From Canna indica (Eukaryota; Streptophyta; Magnoliopsida; Zingiberales; Cannaceae): 64,000 nt of DNA. Below the pieces are notes generated by a model that worked only from the letters and a program-made list of their open reading frames with translations, ran no database searches and was not told the DNA's origin. The stretch is taken from contig CP136890.1 of NCBI GenBank assembly GCA_034359265.1, positions 100,837,501 to 100,901,500 on the forward strand, written 5' to 3'. Made by a program: the position numbers and the translations under genes. Of the stretch, positions 14,601-25,582 are shown piece by piece. Each line of letters opens with the position of its first letter. Position 1 is the stretch's first letter.

Positions 14601-16612
14601 CACATTATATTGCAACAAACTAAAGTAGGAGATAGTGGTGGAGGAGGCAGCAGATATAGCATACGAGCTCAATGAAGCCACCTTAGGAACACCACAACAT
14701 CACATCCTCGTCAGCACAGGTGGCAACAAAGCAAGGCATATAAGTGTACAAAAGACAACTGCATGGGAAATGGAGGCAACATCTCATAGAAGAAGTGCAG
14801 TAGAGATTGTGGATTCCAAAATATCCAGTTATCTTTACTTCTTTATTATTTCAAACAATGTGTTCAGAGATATAGAGTTGTCTTTTGTATAGGAGTCTCG
14901 TATTCAATAGGATCACTGTTATAAGTTATGAAGAGTCATGCTTTAGAATATGAGTCATGTACTAAGAGTTATCAATTTATATATTTTTGTGGATGTTTCT
15001 CATTTACTGGGTTAGGTATTAGTGGTACAGGTGAGAGGTGTGTAGCGTAAATGAAAAAGAAGATAGAAGACTGTATAAATATTCCTTAAGAAGTAATGAA
15101 TGAAGTTTTTACATCTCAAACAAAAAATCATGTTAAAGAAGATATTGGCTATGGACTACTCTTGTTTACATCAACGAGCTAGAATTTTATGTACAACTAT
15201 AGGGAGGAAGAAGATACTCTCTGCAGGAGGTTTCCATGACCTTTTGACAGCAGAGTCGATCAGCACCTATTCTCCCTCACTGCATTGCCCCCTGACACGT
15301 TCCCAAAATCAGGCCTGTACGGCTGTAACATAGAGTGCAATGGAGAAAGAGATGGATAGTCTCTCTGTAAAAAAGAATAAGGCTGAAATGGGGAGGTTCA
15401 GCGATGACGAGAAAAAAGATGAGGCAACCTCTGCCTCTACCTACTCTCTAAGAAGGAGGTGATAACCACAAGTCTGCAATGTTGTATTTCCAATAGCTCA
15501 CTCCACTCTCCTCTCCTTGTTATACTCTTTCATTTGTGTATTCCATCAAAACTAGAGGACCATGTGGTAGCCTGGTAGGTTTAATAGACTTGAAACCTAG
15601 TATAATGGGCCCTTATACATATAATGAAACTTGGTAGGTAATTAAACCAAAAAATTGCCCTAAACACATATTGGTTCATGCTTGCAGTCTTGCACTAAGA
15701 AATACAATCCTTACGAACTAGTAGGGACTGCCAATGTTTATTATTATTTGGCATCTATTTTTATTGGTTAAATCATTAAAACACCAAATTAGAGTAAGAA
15801 TATGACGAAATTTAAAACCATGAAAAACCTCGCTCAGGATATAATGAAATGAAAGGTTGTTCCACTGTGAACTAGGAGACCAAGTTTGATTTGAGAAAAC
15901 AACTTCTTTTCTATACAAAGGTATTATGGTAAGACCATTCCTAAACCTTACCCTTCATCACAACACATCAATTCTCCCCAGAGTTCCACCTCTACTTTTG
16001 GAGGTCCCAAGAATTGACTTTGCCACACTCCTAATCCTAGTAGCAATCAGGTTCTACATAGAACTAATGCTATTGTTAATTACATTACAAACATCTTCTT
16101 TCTCCATCCTACTCTTAAAAGGTGTTTGTATCATTATCTTTAAAGTGACACCATGTTTCAAGTCTACCAAACAATCAATTTTGAATCTTCCGAACCCCAA
16201 GCTCCTATGTAGAACTTCCCATTATTATCTTGTTGATATTCTACCCCCTTGTAATTCTTTAACTAGATGATAAAGAAGTAAAGATTATGCAATGAGTATC
16301 ACTTGTACGGATCATAGATTAAAGTTTATTTATCTAAGAAAGAGGGACAAGGGTTACCTTCTTGGGGGGGTCGGAGGAAATGGTGAAGGAGATCCTGAGA
16401 TCATCGAGCCTAGGGTTTTCGCCGAACTTGGCGCGGAAGGCGGGGAGGGTGAGGGCGATGTCGTCATCGGGGACTGGGAAGCCGCGGTCGCGGAGCATCT
16501 CCAAGAGAGTCCGCCGCGCGAGGAAGAAGCGGTGACTCTCCACGCTCCCACTGTCTGTGAACGAGCAAAGGCACTCCGGCATTCCGCCATCATCCGCGTC
16601 CGCTATCTCCAT
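11607..16612 (-). CDS. NRPE5: RNA polymerase V-type subunit 5 (RPB5 family, NRPE5-like), 223 aa, complete
   Basis: Four exons: 16358-16612, 13443-13619, 12313-12426 and 11607-11732, all phase 0 (85, 59, 38 and 41 codons plus stop). RPB5-family subunits form part of the jaw of nuclear RNA polymerases. The start [19 protein letters not shown], the DDLRIS segment, the middle [17 protein letters not shown] and the C-terminal assembly domain ([29 protein letters not shown], ending YRCIM) follow this family. The acidic N-terminal extension before the ESHR block and the total length (about 222 aa) match the Pol V version rather than the roughly 205-aa subunit shared by Pol I-III. That points to RNA-directed DNA methylation, an inference from sequence type. 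Intron 1 is 2.7 kb. A shared-subunit paralogue remains possible. Confidence 0.88.
12802..13061. repeat. Two short duplicated words inside NRPE5 intron 2
   Basis: A 29-base word containing TTGATGATGA occurs at 12802-12830 and again at 12892-12920 with one difference. A 20-base word (CTGGTTCCAAACAAGAGTTT) occurs near 12990 and near 13042. The copies are direct repeats and non-coding, probably traces of local slippage or an old insertion. Confidence 0.55.
13700..16357. other. Remainder of NRPE5 intron 1, possible degraded retroelement
   Basis: This is intronic sequence. Around 14600-15500 the base composition is higher in GC and shows LTR-like features, but no paired LTRs, primer-binding site or protein domain could be recognised. 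I see no independent gene in it. Confidence 0.3.
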
Positions 16613-16758
16613 CGTCGCCGGCACCCAACTTTTCCTAATTGAGGGTTTTGGGCACTGAATTATGCAGTGCAGTACTATTTTTTCCAACACTTATTTTTTT
16701 CCAGCAAAGATAAAACTTGTATTTGGATATTAAATTGGAATATATATCGTTAGGATAA

Positions 16759-18130
16759 AGGAAAATTATATTTTTGATTCTCACGGTTTGCTCGAATTTT
16801 AATTTTAGTTTCTATAATTTTAAAAAAATTATTTTAGTTTTCACACTTTATTTTCGTTTAGGATTTAATTTCTACCGTCACATGAGGTCTAAACGGAGCT
16901 GACGTGAATAACAGATGCTGACTGGACATTGCTGATGTAGATCTGCAGGAACTAACTTGGTAAACTATGAGAACTAAAATTAAAATTCAAGTAAACTATA
17001 AAGAGTAAAATTATTATTTTTCTTATATATATATATATAATCACAATATATTTTTAAATTTATTTATAAATAATTATAATACTTAAAAATATTAAAATTG
17101 AGCGCACTATAGTAATTTGCGTTAATTTGAATGGATTTAAATCAACGTCGTCATTATGTATTGGGTTTTATTCGTTAATTACCTTAATTTAATGTGAATT
17201 CCACAGTGATTATAGAATTCGAAAATATGCTCTCTTGATCTACTCATCTCTTCACTGATCACCACATCACCTCCATTTTGATCCTAAATTTGGCACATTC
17301 AAGCGGTTTAAATTAGATTTTGGTGGATCCTTTTAACAATGTCGGTTTTCCATAATTAAATGTCGGTTTTCCATGAATAATTTAAATTAGATTTAGATTA
17401 TCCTAATTAAATATCGATTTTCCATGAATATCTCTTAACAATGCCCATAAAATCGTAACAATAACTTTATATTATGATGTTACCACTACAACAAATGCAT
17501 GAAAAATCGATATTTATTAGAGTGAAAATCAATATTTTTTGACATTTGAAAACTAATTTAAACTGCTTTGAATATGCCAAATTTAGGATCAAAATAGAGG
17601 TGAGAAGTTGATCAGTGAAGAGGTGAGCAGATCAAAAGAGTAGATTTTTGAATTCTGCAATCACTGTGAAATTCACGTTAAATTAGGATAATTAACGGAC
17701 AAAAACCGACGCTTAATGACGACGTCAGTTTAAATCCACTCAAATCAACATAAATTATTGTAGTGTGCTCAATTTTAATATTTTTAAATATTATATTTAT
17801 TTAAAAAAATCTTGTGATTTTTTATATTTTTTTAAGAAAAATAATAATTTTGATCCCTATAGTTTACTTGAATTTTGATTTTAGTTCTCATAGTTTACAA
17901 AATTTTAATTTTAGTCATCATAGTTTACAAAGTTGATCACTGCATGTCCACGTCAGCAATGTTCAGTCAGCATTTGTTATCCACGTCAGCTTCGTTTAGG
18001 TCTCATGTAACGATAGAGATCAAATTTTAAACGAAAATAAAATGTGTGGACTAAAATTAAAATTTTAAAATTATGAGAACTAAAATCAAAATTCGAATAA
18101 ATCACGGGGAAAAAAAAATATGATTTTCCC
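16759..18130. mobile_element. Mutator-like foldback element with roughly 0.57-0.6 kb inverted arms
   Basis: A perfect 9-bp target duplication, TTAGGATAA, flanks the element at 16750-16758 and 18131-18139, the size typical of Mutator-like elements. The termini read AGGAAAATTATATTTTT and, reversed, GGGAAAATCATATTTTT. The inverted arms continue through about 16759-17325 and 17535-18130, including matched segments for the start-of-arm TTTAGTT words, the CACGTCAGC region and a TTTGATCCTAAATTTGGC stretch. The centre is about 200 bases and non-coding. The element starts about 150 bases upstream of the NRPE5 start codon, so it forms that gene's promoter-distal flank. Confidence 0.85.
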
Positions 18131-18139
18131 TTAGGATAA

Positions 18140-19708
18140 TTTTGACAAACCCTAAATTATTGTTAGACCGGTGGTCGACACCAATCTAATTCGAGCACAG
18201 ATTCACTAGGTTTTATTTTGTTGTTTTAATTTAGGGAATTCTAGTCGTACTTTTTACTAAATATCATTGAGTTTTCTTATCCTTAGATATTGAGAATCCC
18301 TTGCTTGGTGTGATTCTAGCAACCAAACTAAGTCTAGTCAGTGGTAGAGCTAGAAATTAAGAAGATAAGGGTAAATTTTTAAATCAGGACTCTGAACAGA
18401 TTGTTATTGGCCGTGCATGGATGGACGCCTGTGGAGACAACGAAGATTGGTCGTAGAAATATCACTTTGAAATAAAAATTTTATTTTTATTTTATATTTT
18501 AACACTTTAATGCACTACTAATATTTGTATAACATCAATAATTTGAGGACAGAAGGACAGAAATATCACTTTGAAATAAAATTTAAATTAGACCAATATT
18601 TTATAAATTGAATTAAATTAATTGATTATATAACTTCGATTACAAAAAACCATCTCTAATTTGATTCAAATTGTCCTTGAAAACTGGCTTAGTTAAAAAT
18701 AAGTTAAAGTTCACAAAATATAATTATTCTAAATGTATTTTTTTTATTTAAAGTAATTGTCAATCCAACTAACTCAAAACTAAATTTGGGTTTTAAAATA
18801 AAAGAGTCAACACAATTACATAAACAATAGTCAAAATTTATCAAGGTGGAGGGGTCCATCAATCAAGGTTTTGGAATATATCCGCCTCAAGGAGAAAAAG
18901 ACATGCAACAGATAAATATATCCTCATTAATTTATTTATGCAAATTAATCGACTTAATATTCTGGGGATCGATTGATTAATTGGATTATGCTCGGTTGGA
19001 AATGACTATGTCTAAAATCTAAATGTCAAATCAAATCCGACGCAACAGGCCGGATTAATCAACTCTGCGTATTTAAATCAATTTGGTGAACTCAATGTCA
19101 GCTGTGGTTTTGATAGTTGTGTCCAAATACTTTCAATATGATCACTTGAAATGTTTATTTAAACATTCGGTGCACGAATCTTTTGAAGCCACAAAGTGTT
19201 CCGAGAGGATTATTGCAAGTCACGTCGAAGAAGACAATTCAATTAAGATAAGCATGCATGTTTGTACATTTCCAGTAACTCTCTCTGAGCCAGCAAATTT
19301 GCATATATATTTTTAAAATTAAAACTATATATATTTATATTTCAAAAATGGGTAAATTACTAAATTGTGTGGATTGCATTATTTTAAATAAAGATAAAAG
19401 TGCTGAAAAAAGCATTAATTAGTATTAATCAACATATAATTAAGGTCAAATTAAGAAGTTTATTTCAGCTGAAGTCAAATCAATTATGCTGAAACCAAAT
19501 CATTCTCCTTAATAATCTTCAATCTCGTTTATTGGATGAACATTCTATACGCATCTTTACAATTGAAATCGGCAGAAATCCAGAATTTAAACTCGTAAAT
19601 TACAATAAGAAGAAGAGGAGGAATTAACAGAAATGAAAACGATAAGAAGAGAGCGAGGAAAGCGGACGATGAGACTGTACAATGTTTTCAGAATTTACAG
19701 GCGGATGA
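18140..19708. other. Intergenic DNA, no gene supported
   Basis: AT-rich sequence. A CAGTGGTAGAGCTAGAAATT word at about 18344 resembles the left end of the hAT element at 26469, so a decayed hAT fragment is likely. An open frame near 19083-19316 has no recognisable domain and unremarkable composition, and I do not call it a gene. Confidence 0.45.
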
Positions 19709-19873
19709 TCATGCGACCGGGAAGGCAGCGGCGGCGCCGCCCACGTTGCCGGCCCGGAGGGCGTGGGCGATCTCGTCGGCGACCAGCACGCACGAGGATA
19801 TCCACCCGTCGAGCGCGTCCCACACCATGTTCATTATGTACATCGCCAGCTCAAACGGCATCGCCATCGACAT
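19709..19873 (-). CDS. Small plant protein of 54 aa, function unknown
   Basis: The frame runs from ATG at 19873 to TGA at 19709. It reads MSMAMPFELAMYIMNMV, then a WDALDGWISSCVLVADEIAH core and an Ala/Gly-rich tail ending FPVA. The GC-rich, third-position-biased codons contrast sharply with the surrounding AT-rich DNA, and the residue pattern looks like an amphipathic or membrane-associated helix with a DEIAHALRAG segment. I recall short plant proteins with a similar GWISSC core but cannot name a family or function. The first ATG was chosen; three further in-frame Met codons follow within the first 14 residues. A long purine microsatellite lies upstream, in the presumed 5' leader. Confidence 0.6.
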   Translation of the reverse strand: MSMAMPFELAMYIMNMVWDALDGWISSCVLVADEIAHALRAGNVGGAAAAFPVA

Positions 19874-19929
19874 ACCTTGCTTTAATTACTTCCCTAGCTA
19901 GTTCCCTTCCCTGATCACCACCTCCTCGA

Positions 19930-20095
19930 GAAGAAGAAGAAGAAGAAGAAGAAGAAGAAGAAGAAGAAGAAGAAGAAGAAGAAGAAGAAGAAGAAGAAGA
20001 AGAAGAAGAAGAAGAAGAAGAAGAAGAAGAAGAAGAAGAAGAAGAAGAAGAAGAAGAAGGAGGAGGAGGAGGAGGAGGAGGAGGAGAAGAAGAAG
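19930..20095. repeat. Long GAA/GGA trinucleotide microsatellite
   Basis: About 43 uninterrupted GAA units (19930-20059) are followed by 9 GGA units (20060-20086) and 3 more GAA units. On the strand of the 54-aa gene this is a TTC/TCC pyrimidine tract lying some 55-220 bases before the start codon, so it may be transcribed in the 5' leader. Confidence 0.95.
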
Positions 20096-20599
20096 TCGTC
20101 TACTGTGTTTGGATTGGAAGCGAAACGAGCAAATTAGTTTGTAATGGAAGATTCCTTGTCTGCTGGTATATTAGCCAGCAGCCCAGCAAGGCGAGGAATT
20201 TAAGCGAAGAGAATCAAAATAAATTATTGCAGTGTTTGTAATTATATGCGGAAGGCGGAAGGCAATGGGGGAATGAACAAGGAAAAGAAATTGAATTCCA
20301 ATTGGATATTGAAAATGAAAGGTGAAGTTAGGAGTTGGTCAGCTTTGGACGGTGGCGAATCCGGTGGATACATGTTTCAGGTCAACAGATAAGCTGGGGA
20401 AGAGATGAGATATATATCTGCTTGTTTTTTTAGATATTTATTGTGCATATCTGATCTGAGTCAGAGTACACTTATAATAAGGTTTAAATAGTTTTAATTG
20501 TGTGCTAAATAAGTTAATGATTTATTTTAACTAATATTCATCTTTATATTTACATTATATAAATATTTTTATAAATTTTATTGAATTAATTTATTAAAA

Positions 20600-21149
20600 A
20601 TACAATCCAAATTAGCGTCGATGGAACGCAAATATTCGCATACGTATGGATATACTGTCGTTACTATGGATGATAATTTTATCCGCATTCGTTAATTAAA
20701 AATCGCATTTGTACCGCATCTAATCTATATTCGTAAGTAAAAATGGATACGGATTTAGAAAATTTATATCTGCATGGATACGGTGCGGATACGAATATGA
20801 TTGTGGATCCGCACCGCATATCCGCGTCTTTGAATTACTATTTTGCCTATATAAGTTATTAATATATAAAAGAGCTCGGTGGTAATTTTATATCAAGATG
20901 AATTTTGAAGTATATTATATATTTTATTTTGGATCAATGAAATGATATTTTTTTTTAATTTTTTAATTAAATATATTATTTTAATATTTTTTTTATTAAA
21001 TACAGTGCAAATACGAATGCGGTGCGGATATGAATATTCATATTCACATCCGTAATGAATACGATGCAAATACGAATGTGCGGATATGAGATACGGTGCG
21101 AATACGAATAATACAATATTCGTACCGTATTCGATCATTACCCGCCCTA
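20600..21149. repeat. Interspersed repeat rich in CGGATA / GTGCGGATACG motifs
   Basis: Words such as GGTGCGGATACGAATATG recur in both orientations, and the right end reads TCATTACCCGCCCTAG, reminiscent of the subterminal repeats and ends of hAT-type MITEs. No matching left end was found, so the element is probably truncated. It carries no coding capacity. Confidence 0.45.
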
Positions 21150-22270
21150 GTCATTCCTAATGACAAGTATCTAATTAATTCCATCAACATCTCCAGCGCT
21201 GTTTGATTCACTGCTATTGACGTTCAGATCTAGCGTTGAGCATTCAAACGTTATCCATTGCTACTGCTGTTTGCTTTCAAATACAACGGTGCCGGCCCTT
21301 ATGATTAGAATGGGCCAGATATCTAATTCCTATCCTTATCTATATAAAATATAAAGATACTATATTTATATGTTTTTCATACAGACATATTATATATATA
21401 TATATATATATATTAAATTTTGAATACTTTCTTTAAATTAATTGAAAGATTGAATGCAGGGGTGATCAGTGGATTTAAGTACTTTATATTTTTTATGATA
21501 TTCGAATCCTATCATGTATAGAATCGATTTTCAAATTTTGAATTCGAACACTATTTTTATTGGAATATAAAATCGGACTTTATTTTGTTGGAATCTAGAA
21601 CTAAACCCTACTCAAAACATGTGATGTAGTACGGATTTCAAGTATCATATTAAAACATATTCAATTACAGGATCCATGATGCAAATTTAGGATATCATAT
21701 TGGAACCTATATTCTAGAATCTTTAAATGAACAAATTTCGGATATCGTATCTGGTACTGGTTCTTAATACTCGATGTGTTGAACCTAAAATCAAAACTGA
21801 TTTTAATCGCCTCCTTAAGTTTTATCACGAATTCTGCACGAATTTAATTCTCTCTAATTGGAACCTATGATTCGGTACTCATGCACATTCCTAGTTCAAC
21901 GTTGAATAGACGTTTGCAAAATATTGACTCTAAACATGTGAAAATTAAGTGAAATTTAAAATTAACAATAAAAAGTTGATTAAATTATACAAAATTGCTA
22001 ATTTTGATTGGTTTCATGTTATGATTCAAAAAATATATATCCGATTGGTTCGATGTAATTATGAGAAAGTATATATTTTAATTTAATTTTTTAAAAGTAA
22101 AATTTCGGTTGAAATGGAATCGATCGACACTTGACACCCCTAATATAATTAATAGGGAGGATTTGGAGGAATATGTAGTATGATATTATTGTTGTCGCCT
22201 AATATGTTTTTTTTTTACCAGTCGCCTAATATGTTCAAAATCTTTGTATGCGCGCACTACATATGGATGC
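21150..22270. other. Intergenic DNA with diffuse repeats
   Basis: Contains a TA microsatellite near 21390-21412 and GGATATC/GGAACCT words between about 21600 and 21800 that recur at 25890-26330. No exon or bounded element was recognised. Confidence 0.4.
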
Positions 22271-23180
22271 ACGTGAAAATGTGGGTCCACTCGAGTAGTT
22301 GCAGGACATCGGCAACTTAATTGCCAAGTTTTGTGGATAAGGATCGCAAGTTTTGTGGGACTATATATACTTTATGAAAAATAATATATTCTCTAATTAA
22401 TGTGTCTAAATTTTTTTTAACACTCGTCCTATAATAAATTATTCATAATTATTAATGTGATTTTTTATGAACAATTATATATCGTATTTATCCTGTACGT
22501 ATAAAATTACCACTTGTAAAATATCCTATCATCTTATATAATGTATCAAACAAGTTTAATAACTTAGACCTAAAATATGTTGAGTTTTGAATAAATTGAG
22601 TCCGAATCCAATAAAATAAAATTGACTCAAATAGAAATTAATTTGATCGAAATTTAGTTGAACCAATTATTCAAAATGATCGTACCATGTTAAACTATGT
22701 CTAGTTGGAACCAGTCATGTTTACATGGGCCTTGAGTCCTATCACCCATGATGGGCTATTATGACCCAGTCTTCATTCATTAAGTTATATGGTCAATTAT
22801 GGGCCACCTGACCCTTCATTGTGAATCTGGCCTGTTCGGGCCACTTATTGAATCATCTGGCTGAATTGTGGACCACTTTGCGAGTCCCAATTCTTTAGCC
22901 AATCAGGAGTCTTTCATGGAGAATGATTTCTTCCTTCTTCGTCCTCTGCTCGGAACAGAGGAATTCATGCAGATTTTATTTCGGCGACTTCTTCATCCTA
23001 TATATTTTTTGTAAAATGCATGCAGTTAAATATGCACAAAGATATCTTTATTTTATATCAGGAATAATACGTACCATAATTTAAGACGTACATGCCCATT
23101 ACAATTAATACAAAAAGCTTGCAAAATAGTCAAAACTATATATAACATCTCCTTAATAAATTGATTGTGCATAAATTAAA

Positions 23181-23650
23181 TCATTCCCACTGTATTGCGC
23201 CCTCAACTGGTGTAGTATAATCTGTAATTAAGACAGCAAAAAATAATACTTATAATCAGTACACATTTTACAATCAACTTATATTATATATTAACAAAAA
23301 AAAACATAAATAACTTTCTTACTGAATCTATAGCACGTCGGAGGAATCTCGCATGCATGGGTGCAATACTTGCAAACATCGATCACCTTCTTCATGCTCA
23401 CAAGACGCTCGGCATCCTGGGGCATGTCCAAGCAGATGCACATGAAGCCCGCTTCCTTCACCTCATCACAGCAATCTTGGGAAGGAACATCATTCTCAGC
23501 TCCAATCCCCACCACATCCTCGCAAGCGTAGTAGAGCTTTTTGTATGCCACTTGACATGAGGATGCTCCATCCTCTGCGTGACAGGCTACACTACTCGTG
23601 ATCAGGATCAAGAACATGAAGCCCAACACCGAAATGACTCTTGCCATCAC
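23181..23650 (-). CDS. LTP-like secreted cysteine-rich protein, cluster copy A, 122 aa
   Basis: Exon 1 is 23323-23650 and exon 2 is 23181-23221; the junction falls inside a codon (phase 1) and the total is 369 bases, in frame. A hydrophobic signal peptide of about 25 residues (ending CHAEDG) precedes a domain with the C-C-CC-CxC-C-C spacing of the plant lipid-transfer/2S-albumin superfamily (SCQVAYKKLYYAC, QDCC, FMCICLDMPQ, VIDVCKYC, IPPTC). Ten cysteines are present, two more than the canonical eight. Members of this fold are secreted and usually bind lipids; the ligand here is unknown. Exon 2 encodes NYTTPVEGAIQWE and lines up with exon 2 of copy C, but the donor GT seen there is GG here, so the frame reads on to a stop. 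A TATA box lies 39 bases upstream of the ATG. Confidence 0.85.
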
Positions 23651-23688
23651 GCACTCTTGATAGTGCGATTTGGTTTTAGTTGAACGGC

Positions 23689-23695
23689 TTTTATA
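23689..23695 (-). promoter_or_regulatory. TATA box of LTP-like gene A
   Basis: TATAAAA on the minus strand, about 39 bases upstream of the start codon at 23650, implying a very short leader. Confidence 0.6.
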
Positions 23696-23699
23696 GATC

Positions 23700-24487
23700 G
23701 AGAGTAGGTAGTGGCTTCCATTTTTGCATCCGTATGAAAAGCGTGACGAGTCTAAGAATTATATCCTTGAATGTTAACGCATATTATTAATTAAGTATAT
23801 ATATAAATGTGGATGAATTAAAACGAGGCAGTGGCCGCCCACACATTTTGTATGCGACTTTATTTAGTTTATGTTCAAAATGTATGTATATTGGTCAAAC
23901 AACTAATTTCCGCGGTTGATTTGGATGTGTGTGGTACGAAACTTGGATTTAGTGAACCGATGTTATAAATGTGTTTGATTCATTCACCGTTATATTTACT
24001 TCGTTGAATAAGATACGATAAAATTAAATAATAAATAAGATAAAATTAAATATAAATTATTTAAATTCGATGAGCATAAAATATAATATTAATTTTATAT
24101 TTATTTATTTTTATTTTCTTTTAATTCATGCACTAAACAAATAATAGATATTAATCCACTATTTATCTTATGAACCAAACGTGCACTAAATGCTTCGAGC
24201 TCGGTTGGATTTTTTTTATAAAATTACTAGGGGTGTGCATGGATACCGAGTAGACTCATAATCGATTGGAACCTACCAAATTGGATAGATTTCGAGTAGA
24301 TTCGAATTAATTTTGGGTAGACATATATCTCGAATTAAATTCGGGTAGGATTCGGGATAAAAATTAATGAATGATCAAAACGTCGGTACATCCAACTTCG
24401 ATCAGCCGACATGATTCTGTCAATCAATGACAATTTCTTTGGTTAATGTCTTTAGGTGAGATGGTCCTATTCCATTCGGGATTTATG
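23700..24487. other. Intergenic flank of gene A
   Basis: Holds a probable Tourist-like relic at roughly 23960-24185 (TTTGATTCATTC at the left, ATGAACCAAACGTGCAC at the right) and, from about 24230, the left half of a GGGTGTGCATGG-type repeat. No gene seen. Confidence 0.4.
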
Positions 24488-24676
24488 TTATTCGTACTGC
24501 ACTTACGTTTTTATTTTAACTGTTAACTAATTATTCTAAATTTCGACAGCATCTCCCTACAGTTCTCCGAATACGCATATCATCTGGGCGCGTATCGGAG
24601 AACAAGAGAGATGTTGCCGAAATTTAGAATAATTAGTTAACAGTTAAAATAAAAACGTAAGTACAGTACAAATAAC
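24488..24676. repeat. Near-perfect 189-bp palindrome
   Basis: The left arm (24488 to about 24575, with GTTAACTAATTATTCTAAAT and CAGCATCTCCC) is repeated inverted in the right arm (about 24595-24676), with only about 20 bases between. It lies in a stretch that ends at a CACTA terminus at 25885 and may be part of that element. Confidence 0.8.
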
Positions 24677-24884
24677 TATATTCCCAAATTGTCCAATCAG
24701 GGACAATTCAAGAATTGTACGTCGTATAAAAGATCATCTACTTCTTTTACACGAACATACAATCCCCGAACGGATCTAAGGTTTTGCTAAATCATATCCG
24801 ACTGATCGATGCGTACGTGAAACATATCAACTCGTCGGATGGATGATTATTTTCTAAATGTTTTGAGACAGTTCGAGTCCATAT

Positions 24885-25118
24885 TGGACGATTTCGGCGC
24901 GCGTCCGAAGTGGACGATTCCGGCGCGAGTCCGAATTGGACGATTCCGGCGCGCGTCCGAAGTGGACGATTCCGGCGCGAGTCCGAATTGGACGATTCCG
25001 GCGCGCGTCCGAAGTGGACGATTCCGGTGCGAGTCCGAATTGGACGATTCCGGCGTGAGTCCGAATTGGATGATTCCGGCACGCGTCCGAAGTGGACGAT
25101 TCCGGCGCGCGTCCGAAA
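24885..25118. repeat. Nine-copy 26-bp tandem array
   Basis: Nine contiguous units of TGGACGATTCCGGCGCGNGT plus CCGAA(G/T). Units alternate between CGCGCGTCCGAAG and CGCGAGTCCGAAT forms in the first part, giving a 52-bp higher-order period. Open frames exist on both strands only because the unit lacks stops. Confidence 0.95.
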
Positions 25119-25211
25119 TTAATCTAAACCCTAATAATTAATCTAACAAATTAAACAATTAATCTAAACAATTAATTAACATTTATAAAATAATTAATTA
25201 ACAATTTCAAA

Positions 25212-25218
<7 letters not shown>

Positions 25219-25247
<29 letters not shown>

Positions 25248-25582
25248 CGGCGCCGGAGTCCACCCTCCGGCGCCGGCGTACAGTGGCCGGACACACTGTC
25301 CGGCCACTGTAGAAGGTCCGGCGGCGGCCATAGGCCGACCGCCGCCGGCCGAAACCCTAGAAATAGGGTTTCGGTCGGATTTTAACATCTCCGGCCGAAA
25401 CCGTATAGGCCGGCCGATCAACATACCGGCAGCAGCGGCAGCGGCGCGGCGGCGAGAGGCGTCGGCGAGAGGCGTCGGCGTCGGCAGCAACGGCAGCAGC
25501 GGCGAAGTTCTCGGCGGGAGGCGGCGGCGGCAGCAGCGGGAGGAAGAAGGGTCGGGCGCGAGAGCGTGCCCTATATAAACTT
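25219..25582. other. TA microsatellite followed by GC-rich inverted repeats
   Basis: A TA run at about 25219-25243 is followed by about 330 bases of CGG/GCC-rich DNA containing short inverted repeats such as CAGTGGCCGGACAC against GTCCGGCCACTG. GC content is far above the surroundings. It is probably internal to the CACTA element; no protein is supported. Confidence 0.5.

Noticed and set aside
14635..16270. Open frames inside NRPE5 intron 1 as separate genes
   Set aside because: No domain, no consistent codon bias, no splice continuity; probably decayed repeat.
19083..19316. 77-codon open frame on the plus strand
   Set aside because: No domain or composition shift; not distinguishable from chance.
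19633..19914. Arg-rich plus-strand frame
   Set aside because: Antisense shadow of the 54-codon gene on the minus strand.
24792..25141. Open frames over the 26-bp array on both strands
   Set aside because: Generated by the repeat unit; no domain, and both strands are open.
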